From: Lachnospiraceae bacterium | GTDB lineage: Bacteria > Bacillota > Clostridia > Lachnospirales > Lachnospiraceae | Assembly (NCBI GenBank): GCA_017614345.1 | Contig: JAGACB010000109.1 | Location: forward strand, 1 to 41,016 | Direction of reading: 5' to 3' | DNA length: 41,016 nucleotides | Part shown: positions 22,368-31,594 of the stretch, piece after piece | How positions within the stretch are numbered: the stretch's first letter is position 1 | Layout of the letters: each line of letters starts with the position of its first letter | Made by a program: the position numbers and the translations under genes | The notes under the pieces: model-generated | What the model was told of the DNA's origin: nothing | The model's database searches: none | What the model saw: only the letters and a program-made list of their open reading frames with translations

Positions 22368-22664
22368 ATGAAAGTATTCAGAATGATCCTCCTTCACATC
22401 AGTTCCGTTCTGGCCATTACATTTATCACGTTTTATATCCTGGATTACTATAATCCGTTTATGAATTATTTGGCAAATCCCATGTCAAAAACCTTGATTA
22501 TGGTACTGGGAATTGTTACAATCATATCGAACGAGATCACATTTTTCATGCTGATCCGGGACTGGGGAAAGAAACGGAAAAAAGACCGGACAGGCACGGA
22601 GCCGAAGCAGGAGGGGAAGAAGCCTGCAAGCGGATCGGGGATCGGTGAGATCGAGGAGATTTAA
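22368..22664 (+). CDS. Small two-helix membrane protein
   Basis: 98 residues with two hydrophobic helices (about 7-27 and 41-63), followed by a highly basic cytosolic tail (KKRKKDR) that becomes Glu-rich at the end. It starts 11 bp after the glycosidase stop with a strong AAGGAGGGG RBS, so it belongs to the same operon. I do not recognise the family. It may be a membrane adaptor for its two large surface neighbours, which is inference from position only. Confidence 0.7.
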   Translation: MKVFRMILLHISSVLAITFITFYILDYYNPFMNYLANPMSKTLIMVLGIVTIISNEITFFMLIRDWGKKRKKDRTGTEPKQEGKKPASGSGIGEIEEI

Positions 22665-22730
22665 AGAGTTACCGGCAGTCCTTAAGCCGGACGTATAAAA
22701 ACAAGAGGGACACAAGGGGTTAAAGCACAG

Positions 22731-25658
22731 ATGGATCTGAAGGAAGAACCGAAGCATCCTGGACAGGATCAGTCTTCGGAACAAAGCCCGAAGACAACAG
22801 AAAATTCCGGTCAGACGGAGGCCGCAAAAAACGGAGAAAAGGATGATTCTTCTCCTGCACAAACGGTTTATATCGACGGAAGTGATGCGGCAAGCGTTGC
22901 AGCACTTGCGGCGGGGACAACTGCGCAAAAACGGAAGCTTCGCGCCAGTCGGCGTCGGAGGTTCCGTTTAATTGTTTTGATCACGGAGGCGGTTATTGCC
23001 CTGGTTCTGATCGCAGCAGGGATCGCTGTCAGCATCTATGCTTCCAACTTAAAGAAACCCACGGATACGGAGTCCACTCCCGAGGTGATCGCATCAGGAG
23101 AGGTGGATGGTTCCTCCGATCAGAGCGAATCTGAGGAAACCGTGACGGAGGAGCCCACGGAAACGGAGACAGTTCCGGCACCTACCATAGAAGAGGAGCC
23201 CATCCCTGCGGTTGTGGCAGAGGAAGAGGGTTTGTATCTGGTGGCACTTCCCGGCGGAGATCCGGATCAGGCATTTTTGCTGTATTCTTCCGCGGATGAC
23301 TATCTGTACCCTCATTCCGTGACGCCCGATCAGGATCTGACCGTGAAGCTCTACAACTTTACCGGGGATGATGTGGCATTTACCATGGTTTTAGAGGGCC
23401 TGGTGAAGAGAGAAGAGCCGGAGGCGGAAACGGAAGAGTCTTCCGAGGGTGAGACCGGAGAAAACGGATCCGGGGAAAATGAGTCCGGTGAAGGCGAGAA
23501 TGGTGAAAATCCTGATGCTCAGCCGGAAAACGGCCCGGAGTCCGCTCCTGATGAGGAAAACGGTTCTGAAAACGGCCCGGAAGAGGAGCCTGAACCGGAA
23601 ACGGTTCTGGTGGGCGGCGTAGCAAGGGCGGATGAGCCCGGATTCTTCCATTTGGGCAGCGGCTATGAAGGCCGCGTGGTGCCTTCCTTATTCTTCCGCG
23701 GACAGGGCGGAGCTTCTCCGGAGTATCATGCTGCAATCAGCACGGGTGAAGCATTCCGGCTTCTGACGGAGGAGGTCTATCCTCTGATGAAGGAGTCTGC
23801 AGCCCTTCAGGCAAAGGAGATCTACGGATATCAGGGCGAAGCCGGAACCGGTGAGGGTCCCGTGGTGGAGCGTCTGGTGCTGTCCCTTTCCGGAAGCTTT
23901 GAAGAGTATGAAGAACTTCTTTGCAGACTGCCCTATGAAACGGATCTTTTGTGGAGCAGAAACGCTCCTTCCATGGAGGACATCACCTCCGTGGCTTATG
24001 TAGAAACCTACAACGGTGTGTCCACCGAAGAGCAGGCTTTGGGCGGACACTCTGATGCCTATATTGTTTCGGCGACCTTAGATGCCGGAGCGAACAGCCG
24101 GGTGGGTCTTTCCCAGACCGTGAAGTTTACCCTGACGGGAAATACGCTGGAAGCTTACATTCCCTTCCTTTCCACGGACTACTGTCTGACGAATCTGGTG
24201 CCCTCCCTTGACTGCCGCGGTGCAGTCTCCGTAACCTTTGAGGGAGAAGGAAAGCACGAGGACGGAACCCTGGATATGACCAAGCCCGTAACGGCTGTCC
24301 TTCAGGATGAGATCGGCCAACGGCGCACCTATTCCGTCAAGGTTCACAGGACGCCCCACAATCTACCCATTGTTCATCTCTATACGGATAACGGCACCGG
24401 CATTGTGACGAGAGACTATTATACTGCGGGAACATTTTCCATGGAGGCGGACCACGTGGAGGGTGTGGACTCTGTCGGGGAGTGCCGCATGAGTCTTCGG
24501 GGAAGAGGTCACAGTTCCTGGGACAGATGGCCCAAGAAGGCCTTCAAGGTGAAGTTTGATCAGGCGGTTTCGCTGTTCGGCCTTGAAAAGGACAAGGACT
24601 GGGTGTTCCAGTCGAACTACTATGACCGGACTCTGTCCCGTAATTACGTGGCCTTTGAGCTGGCGAGGATCATGAATATGCAGTTCGTGCCTCACTCCGA
24701 GTTTGTGGATGTGTTCTTAAACGGCGAGTATATAGGCGTTTACGGCGCCGGTGAGCAGGTTGAGGTGGCCAAGGGCCGTGTGACTCTGACGGAAAATCCC
24801 GGGGCAAATGATGCCGGCTTCCTTCTGGAGGTGGGCGGAAGCTGGGACGGCGTCAGATTCAGTCTGGATTCCCTTCCGAACGTGGAGATCCATTATCCCG
24901 AGCAGCCCACAGACGGGCAGAGAAGCTACATTGCCAATTATCTGACGGCGGCGGATGCGGCCATTAAGAGCCACTCGGGCTATGAAGAATACATTGACGT
25001 GGATTCCTTTATCGACTGGCTCATCATCACGGAGTTCTGCTACAATTGGGATGCTGCCTTCAAGCGGAACGTCTATCTTGTAAAGGATGCGGGCGGAAAG
25101 CTTCGCTTCGAGCCTGTCTGGGACTATGACCTGGCCTTCGGATCCGTGGGTTGGAATGATACCACCTACCAGAGCTGGGCGACCAGCTGGAACGGCATGG
25201 TGGAAGCCACCTGGACCACCTATCTGATCGAAGATCCGGCGTTCATGGAACGCTTAAAGGCACGATGGCTTGAGGTCCGCGATCCCCTTATGCAGCGGGC
25301 AGATGAAGTAACTGCCGAGGTAACGCCTTACCTGGATCCTTCCTTCCGGGAAAATCACGATCTCTGGATGAGCGAGTGGGACAATATCAACATCTCCTGG
25401 GAGTGGATCTTTGAATACCAGCACACCACTCTGGCAGGGTATTTTGAGTATCTGCAGTCGATCCTGGATTATCGTTATTCCTTCATGAACAAAGTCATTG
25501 TGGACGGCGTTGTCTGGCCCAAGATGCCGCTGTTCTCCGATCCCGGTCCTTATGAAGATGAGGACGACGAGAACGAAGGCGATGAGGACGAAGGTGCTGA
25601 GGACGAAGGCGAAGGAGACGAAAAAAAGAAAAACGACGAAAAAGAGAAGAAGGAGTGA
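22731..25658 (+). CDS. CotH kinase-family protein, membrane anchored
   Basis: A 975-residue protein. Residues 1-78 are cytosolic and polar, a helix at about 79-105 spans the membrane, and the rest is probably outside. Two Glu/Ser/Gly-rich low-complexity stretches (about 118-160 and 225-295) flank a small domain. The CotH domain (about 540-900) shows LRGRGHSSWDRWPKKAFKVK, SNYYDRTLSRNYVAFELAR, NGEYIGVYGAGEQVEV and, near 795, PVWDYDLAFGS with the Asp pair used for metal and phosphate. CotH proteins are atypical kinases that phosphorylate secreted proteins, first known from spore coats. The last 35 residues are Asp/Glu and then Lys rich. It sits 66 bp after the small membrane gene, beside a phosphodiester-cleaving enzyme, which suggests phosphate chemistry on surface components. 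Confidence 0.88.
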   Translation: MDLKEEPKHPGQDQSSEQSPKTTENSGQTEAAKNGEKDDSSPAQTVYIDGSDAASVAALAAGTTAQKRKLRASRRRRFRLIVLITEAVIALVLIAAGIAVSIYASNLKKPTDTESTPEVIASGEVDGSSDQSESEETVTEEPTETETVPAPTIEEEPIPAVVAEEEGLYLVALPGGDPDQAFLLYSSADDYLYPHSVTPDQDLTVKLYNFTGDDVAFTMVLEGLVKREEPEAETEESSEGETGENGSGENESGEGENGENPDAQPENGPESAPDEENGSENGPEEEPEPETVLVGGVARADEPGFFHLGSGYEGRVVPSLFFRGQGGASPEYHAAISTGEAFRLLTEEVYPLMKESAALQAKEIYGYQGEAGTGEGPVVERLVLSLSGSFEEYEELLCRLPYETDLLWSRNAPSMEDITSVAYVETYNGVSTEEQALGGHSDAYIVSATLDAGANSRVGLSQTVKFTLTGNTLEAYIPFLSTDYCLTNLVPSLDCRGAVSVTFEGEGKHEDGTLDMTKPVTAVLQDEIGQRRTYSVKVHRTPHNLPIVHLYTDNGTGIVTRDYYTAGTFSMEADHVEGVDSVGECRMSLRGRGHSSWDRWPKKAFKVKFDQAVSLFGLEKDKDWVFQSNYYDRTLSRNYVAFELARIMNMQFVPHSEFVDVFLNGEYIGVYGAGEQVEVAKGRVTLTENPGANDAGFLLEVGGSWDGVRFSLDSLPNVEIHYPEQPTDGQRSYIANYLTAADAAIKSHSGYEEYIDVDSFIDWLIITEFCYNWDAAFKRNVYLVKDAGGKLRFEPVWDYDLAFGSVGWNDTTYQSWATSWNGMVEATWTTYLIEDPAFMERLKARWLEVRDPLMQRADEVTAEVTPYLDPSFRENHDLWMSEWDNINISWEWIFEYQHTTLAGYFEYLQSILDYRYSFMNKVIVDGVVWPKMPLFSDPGPYEDEDDENEGDEDEGAEDEGEGDEKKKNDEKEKKE

Positions 25659-25761
25659 GTGTTCTGTTGACTAAAACACGACGTATCATGTAGTCAGTGG
25701 ATCGGCGATTTGACTAAGATACAACACTGTATTAGGTGCATGAAAAAGAGGGCTCGGAATG

Positions 25762-25790
25762 TTGACAAATAAAATATCATATGATATGCT
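25762..25790 (+). promoter_or_regulatory. Promoter with 14-bp palindrome in spacer and -10
   Basis: TTGACA (25762-25767), 17-bp spacer, TATGCT (25785-25790) preceded by TGA as an extended -10. The perfect palindrome ATATCATATGATAT (25774-25787) covers the spacer and the first half of the -10, a position where a bound protein would block polymerase. Confidence 0.7.
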
Positions 25791-25839
25791 ATAAATGTAG
25801 TTTATAGGCACTTTAATCTAATGATAAGGAGGTTGTCTC

Positions 25840-26250
25840 ATGAAAAAATTATTGGCAATTATGGTTGCAGTTTCGATGGTTCCTTTCATTTCTGTAAGTG
25901 CATCTGCGGATCAAAGGTTGTTTTATGACAGTGTGTATGGATATTTTTATGGCAGAACCACAGTTAGTGATGAAGGTGGGATGGTGACATATCGTATAAT
26001 TCGATCAACGACTTATACAGCTAATGGTCAGGCGGTTCCTCAAATTGCCGCTGGAACGAGAGCGTATATTAATTACGAGGCATCCCCAAGTGTTCAGACA
26101 GATAATTCTGGATATAACAAGGAGTCAATTACAGATCAAAATGGATCAACTTCGTATGTGGGAAAGCATGTTGAGGGCATGGGCTTTCATGCTGTTTTCA
26201 GTTCTACCCATCCTAGGAATGATCATTATACTCAGTTTTCTTATGATTGA
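25840..26250 (+). CDS. Small secreted protein, unknown
   Basis: 136 residues with a clear signal peptide (MKKLLAIMVAVSMVPFISVS, cleavage after ASA at about residue 23). The mature part of about 113 residues is rich in Tyr, Ser, Thr and Asn, has no cysteine, and looks beta-rich (DSVYGYFYGRTTVSDEGG, then later GKHVEGMGFHAVFSS). I do not recognise a family. A strong promoter and AAGGAGG RBS (25826-25832) indicate high expression. It is followed by a lipoprotein and an ABC-2 exporter. A bacteriocin-like or signalling role is possible, but no leader-peptide double-glycine or typical bacteriocin motif is present. Codons are more A/T-rich than in the preceding operon, hinting at separate origin. Confidence 0.75.
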   Translation: MKKLLAIMVAVSMVPFISVSASADQRLFYDSVYGYFYGRTTVSDEGGMVTYRIIRSTTYTANGQAVPQIAAGTRAYINYEASPSVQTDNSGYNKESITDQNGSTSYVGKHVEGMGFHAVFSSTHPRNDHYTQFSYD

Positions 26251-26275
26251 TGCAATCTGGGAGGGAGATAATATC

Positions 26276-27424
26276 ATGAAGCCTCGCTCCATAATAGTAC
26301 TTGGGATTATTACAGTATCCATATGCTGCTCCTGTAGTCCTAAATCTCCGTCAGATTTTGATCAGACCGGGGATGCCCTCACAGAAACGTCAACGCTTTT
26401 TGAACCGAATCCATTTGAGAAAAACGAAGATGTTTCACTTGAACTTGAAACAGAAAATGCTGAGTCTAAAACCGCAAGCGAAGTGCAAGAATGGTTTCAG
26501 TATGTAAATGAGCAGCTTGAAGAAGATAGAGTGGTCGATGTCGGCGTGGATTTCGAAGGCGGGCAGACACATTATACGTATGATGGAGAACCGGTTCGGA
26601 TTCCGTATATGTACCGGATGGTTGGCGGAAAAAATTCGGACAGTGTGGGGCTGATAGTTCTATGCAATGGTTTTCCTGTGAATTCCTGGATGGAAGGGGA
26701 GTCTGAACAGGATGGCAGATTATTTCACATAGCCGATGTACACTGTGATCCGGATGACCCTGAGGATTATACTACAATACCGTTGTATTTTGTCCCTGAA
26801 GGAAAAAAAGGAGACCTGGTTAAGGTTCAGATCTATGACTACTATGACGCCAATTATGATCCGGACCAAACGGAGAGGGAACTCCTGACATATTATGTCG
26901 TTTTTGGAACGAAGTACCTGACTCGGTGTGTGGGAATGGTAAACATTGATATGGAACAGGATGGGCTTAGTACCGAACATGAGGTGTTCGAAGAGTACAC
27001 GCGAGAAGATCTCCCTTATAATCTACTGTCAAAAGCCCGGGATTCTTTGTCTTTTTACAGTGAATCCAAGTGTTACGGCAATAAAGGTTGGGGTTATCTT
27101 GGTGTAAAGCAGGGAGAGATTCTTGATCTTGATTTGAGGTATTACGGAGTGGACTGTAAAGAGCAGATCACCGCAGTGTATGTTGATGGAGAATTGTATC
27201 CGGCATTTGATGGGAAATATTTTTCAAAATGTGATATTGTTCCAGAAGAATTTACCTGTATTCAGGGTCAGATTGATACCTCTGATCTAAGTATAGGAAG
27301 GCATTTTATATTCTCCAGCCTGGGCTATCAGGATATGATGAATTCCCCTGCTTTTTCTACCTTTCTCCTGGAAGTCATGGAAAATGACCCGGAGGAGCCG
27401 GAGTCAGTGACAGATATTCAATAG
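26276..27424 (+). CDS. Putative lipoprotein, unknown
   Basis: 382 residues. A short hydrophobic signal ends in a Cys-rich stretch, SICCSCS, around residue 17-20. One of these cysteines is probably lipidated, although the lipobox is not canonical. The body is acidic, with Tyr/Asp-rich strands (EGGQTHYTYDGEPVRIPYMY, VGLIVLCNGFPVNSW, RELLTYYVVFGT), suggesting beta-sandwich domains. No family is recognised. ATG 26276 is used: GGGAGGGAGATA precedes it and the signal peptide begins there, whereas the longer frame from 26024 only overlaps the preceding gene. It begins 25 bp after the secreted protein and so is co-transcribed. A terminator follows before the ABC genes. It could be a receptor or immunity-type partner, by inference from position. 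Confidence 0.7.
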   Translation: MKPRSIIVLGIITVSICCSCSPKSPSDFDQTGDALTETSTLFEPNPFEKNEDVSLELETENAESKTASEVQEWFQYVNEQLEEDRVVDVGVDFEGGQTHYTYDGEPVRIPYMYRMVGGKNSDSVGLIVLCNGFPVNSWMEGESEQDGRLFHIADVHCDPDDPEDYTTIPLYFVPEGKKGDLVKVQIYDYYDANYDPDQTERELLTYYVVFGTKYLTRCVGMVNIDMEQDGLSTEHEVFEEYTREDLPYNLLSKARDSLSFYSESKCYGNKGWGYLGVKQGEILDLDLRYYGVDCKEQITAVYVDGELYPAFDGKYFSKCDIVPEEFTCIQGQIDTSDLSIGRHFIFSSLGYQDMMNSPAFSTFLLEVMENDPEEPESVTDIQ

Positions 27425-27431
27425 TTTTTTC

Positions 27432-27465
27432 AAAATAGCGCATCCTCAGGGAGGCGCTATTTTTA
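27432..27465 (+). terminator. Terminator inside the secreted-protein/ABC cluster
   Basis: Perfect 10-bp stem AAAATAGCGC (27432-27441) and GCGCTATTTT (27454-27463), 12-nt loop, T-run to 27464. The ATPase ATG is only 25 bp away and no promoter fits in between, so the ABC genes are probably expressed by partial readthrough. Confidence 0.8.
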
Positions 27466-27489
27466 TCAGGATCACAATCGGAGGGAACA

Positions 27490-28257
27490 ATGAGACTGGA
27501 AACAGATCACATTACGAAAACTTTTAAAGGGACAACCGCTTTGAAGGAGGTATCGATTTCTTTGGAGCCGGGAATCTGGTACCTGGTTGGGCCAAACGGT
27601 TCCGGAAAGAGTACACTTCTCGGAATTATCATGGGGCTTTTGGACGCAGACTCCGGCAGGATCTTTGTGGACGGGAAGGAGCTGGTCGGAAATCTGGACC
27701 CGTTTCTGATCAGAGTCGGATATCTTCCGCAGTTTCCCCGGTTTTATGGGAATTATACTGTGGTGGAGTTTCTCCGTTATCTGGCCCTGCTTCGAAAACT
27801 GGAGAAGGATTCGGCTGAAGAACAGATAAAAAGCCTGCTCGAACGCTTGAATCTGGTGGAGAAGAAACAGGCTAAGATCCGGACTCTTTCCGGCGGTATG
27901 AAGAGGAGACTCGGAATTGCGGGGGCCTTTCTGGGTGATCCGGAACTGGTGATCCTGGATGAGCCGTCTGCCGGACTGGATCCTTTGGAGAGAGTACGTT
28001 TTGTGAGGCTTCTGGAAGAAGAAAAGAAGGAAAGGATCATTCTGATCGCAACTCATATGATCTCCGAAATTGAGGAACAGGGAGCTTCCTGCCTGTTCTT
28101 AAAGAAAGGAAGCCTGATCCTGAATGGCTCCATCGAAGCATTGGTCGCGGAAGGAGCAATGGAAAGCATGAAGGAGGCTTATATCAGGTTATACTCTGAG
28201 GGGATTGCTATGAAGGAGGAACAGGGGGATGCCGGGGAAGAAACCAAGAACATTTAA
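27490..28257 (+). CDS. ABC-2 type exporter ATPase
   Basis: 255 residues: Walker A GPNGSGKST (about 34-42), Q-loop LPQFPRFYGNYTV, signature LSGGMKRR, Walker B LVILDEPSAGLDP and switch His in ATHMISEIEE. The pattern with DEPSAGLDP and short length is that of drug, lantibiotic and NatA-type exporters. The last 30 residues are Glu-rich. GGAGG precedes the ATG. The downstream permease gene overlaps its end by 29 bp, so the three ABC genes are translationally linked. Confidence 0.95.
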   Translation: MRLETDHITKTFKGTTALKEVSISLEPGIWYLVGPNGSGKSTLLGIIMGLLDADSGRIFVDGKELVGNLDPFLIRVGYLPQFPRFYGNYTVVEFLRYLALLRKLEKDSAEEQIKSLLERLNLVEKKQAKIRTLSGGMKRRLGIAGAFLGDPELVILDEPSAGLDPLERVRFVRLLEEEKKERIILIATHMISEIEEQGASCLFLKKGSLILNGSIEALVAEGAMESMKEAYIRLYSEGIAMKEEQGDAGEETKNI

Positions 28258-29440
28258 CAGACTGCACTTTGTGCTGTTTGAATGGAAAAAGAACGCCAAT
28301 CGGCTGTTCTGGCTTATCCTTCTGGGGCTGATCGTGGCAGATGTGATCAAAATCTCTTCGGAATTCACGCTCGATGCCACAACCAAACAGGCCCAAAACA
28401 TGAAAGCGGATAAGGAATATCAGGCCTTTGTTTCGGAGATCTCCGGAGAGATCACGAAAGAGAGGATCGACCGGATCATTGCCGGGAGACAGAGACATAT
28501 TCAGCAGATGGAACTTCAGGTAGTCACCGATCAGGAAGGACGCAATTGCAGTCGAATCTATGATTACTATCGGTACTGTTATGAGTATGACCGTCAAAGC
28601 TACGCTCTTGCACAAAAAGCAAAGGAAAACGTGGTTTTCTATCAAGATCACGGAGATGATCGCAAGGCTCAGGAGAACCGTTTGGCATATTCGGTCTATT
28701 CCGGGCGAAAGAATATTCTGTTCAGCCCTCAGAATGGGTATGATTGGCTGTTTCGCTATGATTTTTCTACCTTACTGATCCTGATTCTGGCAACCTACCT
28801 GTCCTTTGGATTTTTCTTTCGGGAAAAGAACGAGGATACCTATCAGATTCTGCTCACTTCCGGCAGTCGGAAGATGATATTCTTCGGAAAACTCTTGGTT
28901 TTGGGATGCTTGCTTTTGATCGGGTGTCTGGCTCTTTCGCTTACGGATCATCTGGTAGTTGGACGGAGTATGAACCTTTCCTGGCCTACCGCCAAGCTTT
29001 ATTCGGAGCAAGCTTATCAGTACTGTGTACCGGATCTTTCGATTTTGGCGTATGATGCGGTCTTGTTTGCGTTTCGATATCTACACGCTTTTCTGATGAT
29101 GTTGACAGCCGCTTTTCTTTCCAATCTTTTTGAAGGGAGGATCCTTCCGGTTCTGTCTTCCCTTTCCGTACCGCTTTTATCGGTATTTGTATTGGAATAC
29201 TATTTTAAGCCGGATTCCTGGTTTCGGACATTTCAGATCAGATGGATCGGCAATCGATTGCTTTTGGAGTATCAGTGGATCCTGATCCTGGATTTTCTGT
29301 TGCTTCTGCTGTTGCCTCTTGCCTGCTTCCTGACATTTGCCCCGGTCAGCCCTGTAAGGACTGCCTTCAGGTTGCTTAAAAGAGTAGGAAATGTATTTTC
29401 CGGAAGAAGGAAAGGAGGCTCCGCCTATGATAAAGGCTGA
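28229..29440 (+). CDS. ABC-2 type permease
   Basis: 403 residues with one helix near the N-terminus (about 26-44), an extracytoplasmic segment rich in Arg/Tyr (about 50-170), then about five helices (LLILILATYLSFGFFF, KLLVLGCLLLIGCLALSL and others). This is the layout of ABC-2 membrane subunits with a large first outer loop. The motif REKNEDTYQILLTSGSRKMIFFGKLL after helix 2 is the typical coupling helix. AAGGAGG (28213-28219) lies 9 bp before the ATG, inside the ATPase gene. It probably pairs with the next protein to form a heterodimeric channel. Confidence 0.88.
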   Translation: MPGKKPRTFNRLHFVLFEWKKNANRLFWLILLGLIVADVIKISSEFTLDATTKQAQNMKADKEYQAFVSEISGEITKERIDRIIAGRQRHIQQMELQVVTDQEGRNCSRIYDYYRYCYEYDRQSYALAQKAKENVVFYQDHGDDRKAQENRLAYSVYSGRKNILFSPQNGYDWLFRYDFSTLLILILATYLSFGFFFREKNEDTYQILLTSGSRKMIFFGKLLVLGCLLLIGCLALSLTDHLVVGRSMNLSWPTAKLYSEQAYQYCVPDLSILAYDAVLFAFRYLHAFLMMLTAAFLSNLFEGRILPVLSSLSVPLLSVFVLEYYFKPDSWFRTFQIRWIGNRLLLEYQWILILDFLLLLLLPLACFLTFAPVSPVRTAFRLLKRVGNVFSGRRKGGSAYDKG

Positions 29441-31487
29441 ATTTCGTCATTATCTTCTGCGTTCCGGCCTCCTTATTCTGATTCCTGTCTGGTTTTTTCT
29501 GAGGCTCTTTCTGTTATTTCAGACGGAGTATTACGTGGATACGGATCTGGATCGCAGACGGGATCGGTATGAAGGATTCTATGAAACATATGGCGGAAAG
29601 ATCAATTCCGAACAGAGGAAGGTGATCAGTGAGGATCCCGAATGGGGATCAGACCCTGTGGTACGCCGATATGTTGACTATGCTTCCGAGCGGCCTGCAG
29701 AGCGGAACCTAGTCTGGCCGGTCGGATGGGAGGCCTGGCTCGGAGGCCCCAAGTATGATTATGCTACGATCCTGTGTTTGTTGTTTTTGATCGCGTTTTT
29801 ACTCGGATCGGATGGTTCTCTCCATATGAATGAATGGAAGCGGATCGCGGCTGGATCCGTCCGGGAGCTGTATCTGGCAAGGGTATTCCTGTTTTTGCTC
29901 TTGTTTACAGTCTTTCAGCTGGGGGCTTTCGGAATGGATTTCTTCTTCTACAATGCCCGGTTTGGACTCGGTTCCTTTGACGCTCCTGTCCAAAGCCTCC
30001 TTTCCTATAGTAACGCCACTCTGTCTCTGACGCTGATGCAGACGGCCTGTTTGGTGTCGCTCCTTAAGATGACGGGGGAACTGATATTTTGTGCCTTTGG
30101 AATTCTGATCTGTGTGGCCATCAGTCGGTTCTGGGCGGGGTTCTTTGTTTCAAGCGGACTGTTTCTGTTTCCTTTGATGATCTTTCCGGCAGAACTTTTA
30201 AAATCGCCGGTCTATCCTTATGATCTCCTTTTGGGAAATGTCTTTCTTCGAGGAGAAAACGAAGTGGGATTGTATGATTCTTTGATACTGGTCTTTCCCA
30301 ATCGGAGTTACGGTTCTTGGGAAGCACCTCTGGCTGTTTTGATCTCGGCGATTCTTTTTTCCGGATCTTTATTGCTTGGAGGAGTGATCCTGAAAATCAG
30401 GTACCGAAGCAGGATCGGGATCGTTCCGGTGCTTTTGTCCGGTGTATTGCTTGTGGCAACAGTGCTTCCGGCACTTCCCTTTTTGAGGAAAGATCCTTCT
30501 TTAAGCGAGATTGAACAGAAGGGACGAATCGAAAGCGCCCGGCTTGGAGTTTCTTCGTCTGATCGGATCTATCTGTATGATCCGGATACCCGATCTGCCA
30601 AACCGGACGGATCGGTCCAAAGGACCATTCATCTTCTCTTTGACGAAGATGTGAACTACAGACCGGTTTTTGCGGGAGAAGATACGATTTTGTATATCTC
30701 TGACGAAGACGGATCGCAGAGTGTATGGGAGTGTGATCCGGACGGCGCCTTTCTTCACAAATTATACGAAGAACAGTCCGGCCTTCGTACCTATAAGGTA
30801 TCGCATCATTTTCTGGGCCTTGCCGAGGACAGAAACAAGGATCATCTTTCCTTAAATGAGGAAGAAGCAGGAGGAATATTAAGCGCTTGGAAGGAAGAAG
30901 ATTTCCTGTTTCTGCTTTACGGAAACTCCCTTGATGTTCTGAACCTGAAGACTGGAAAGAAACGCACTATTCTGGATGAGTATTTTGCTTCTCCGGCCTA
31001 TAGTCTGGAAAACGGTGTTTTCTGCTACGTGGATCATACCGGTGAGGTCTGCTGTCTCGAGATCGCTACCGGAGTGATCAAAAAAAACGGTGCGAAGAAT
31101 GCTTCATTTCTGTATCTGGTTAACGGAGAGGTTTATTACTACAGTTTTACGGAAGGCTCCAATCTGTATCGGATCGAGAACGGAGAATCCGTCGCCCTGA
31201 ATGTAGATCCGGAGGATCGTGCAAAGACTGCCTATCTGATCACGGATACGATTCAGTTCGTTGATCATGGATTTTACTCTTTGGTGGAAGGAAAAAAGAA
31301 GATCTGGTATTATAACTGCACGGATCAGACATCATTGCTTTATGATATTGCACCGGCGGATGGTTCGGATGACAAAGTTAGAGGGTTTTTGGCTTTTGGT
31401 GACGGAACGGTCTTGGGACTGGTACCGGATCCGGAAGAACCCTATGCCTCTGTATTGAAGAAACTGACCCTGACTCCTGTCAATTGA
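29427..31487 (+). CDS. ABC-2 type permease with C-terminal repeat domain
   Basis: 686 residues. The first 340 mirror the preceding permease: helix near residue 12-30, outer loop with many Arg/Tyr/Glu, coupling segment SLHMNEWKRIAAGSVRELYL, and further helices to about 340. One more helix (IGIVPVLLSGVLLVATVLPAL) leads to a 310-residue soluble domain. That domain has repeated short strands: RIYLYDPDTRSA, TILYISDEDGSQSVWECDPD, FLFLLYGNSLDVLNLKTGKK, NGVFCYVDHTGEVCCLEIAT and GEVYYYSFTEGSNLYRIENG. These look like blades of a beta-propeller, placed outside the cell by topology. ATG 29427 fits AAAGGAGG (29411-29418). A propeller fused to an ABC-2 permease is unusual and may bind the cargo or the lipoprotein. 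Confidence 0.8.
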   Translation: MIKAEFRHYLLRSGLLILIPVWFFLRLFLLFQTEYYVDTDLDRRRDRYEGFYETYGGKINSEQRKVISEDPEWGSDPVVRRYVDYASERPAERNLVWPVGWEAWLGGPKYDYATILCLLFLIAFLLGSDGSLHMNEWKRIAAGSVRELYLARVFLFLLLFTVFQLGAFGMDFFFYNARFGLGSFDAPVQSLLSYSNATLSLTLMQTACLVSLLKMTGELIFCAFGILICVAISRFWAGFFVSSGLFLFPLMIFPAELLKSPVYPYDLLLGNVFLRGENEVGLYDSLILVFPNRSYGSWEAPLAVLISAILFSGSLLLGGVILKIRYRSRIGIVPVLLSGVLLVATVLPALPFLRKDPSLSEIEQKGRIESARLGVSSSDRIYLYDPDTRSAKPDGSVQRTIHLLFDEDVNYRPVFAGEDTILYISDEDGSQSVWECDPDGAFLHKLYEEQSGLRTYKVSHHFLGLAEDRNKDHLSLNEEEAGGILSAWKEEDFLFLLYGNSLDVLNLKTGKKRTILDEYFASPAYSLENGVFCYVDHTGEVCCLEIATGVIKKNGAKNASFLYLVNGEVYYYSFTEGSNLYRIENGESVALNVDPEDRAKTAYLITDTIQFVDHGFYSLVEGKKKIWYYNCTDQTSLLYDIAPADGSDDKVRGFLAFGDGTVLGLVPDPEEPYASVLKKLTLTPVN

Positions 31488-31508
31488 TAGCTTCGCAATC
31501 GATTTGAC

Positions 31509-31537
31509 TTGCACCTTTGGGCGTTCTGTGTTAAAAT
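31509..31537 (+). promoter_or_regulatory. Promoter of the aconitase-family gene
   Basis: TTGCAC (31509-31514), 17-bp spacer, TAAAAT (31532-31537), followed by a leader of about 50 nt and AGGAGG. Confidence 0.55.
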
Positions 31538-31594
31538 CTCGGTTGTTCGCAGTCCGGCGAACTTTGCAATTTATTTTTCAGGAGGAATTGTAAC

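Noticed and set aside
25668..25745. Imperfect direct repeat starting TTGACTAA
   Set aside because: Two similar stretches about 44 bp apart share too few bases to claim a repeat, and neither forms a promoter with a good -10.
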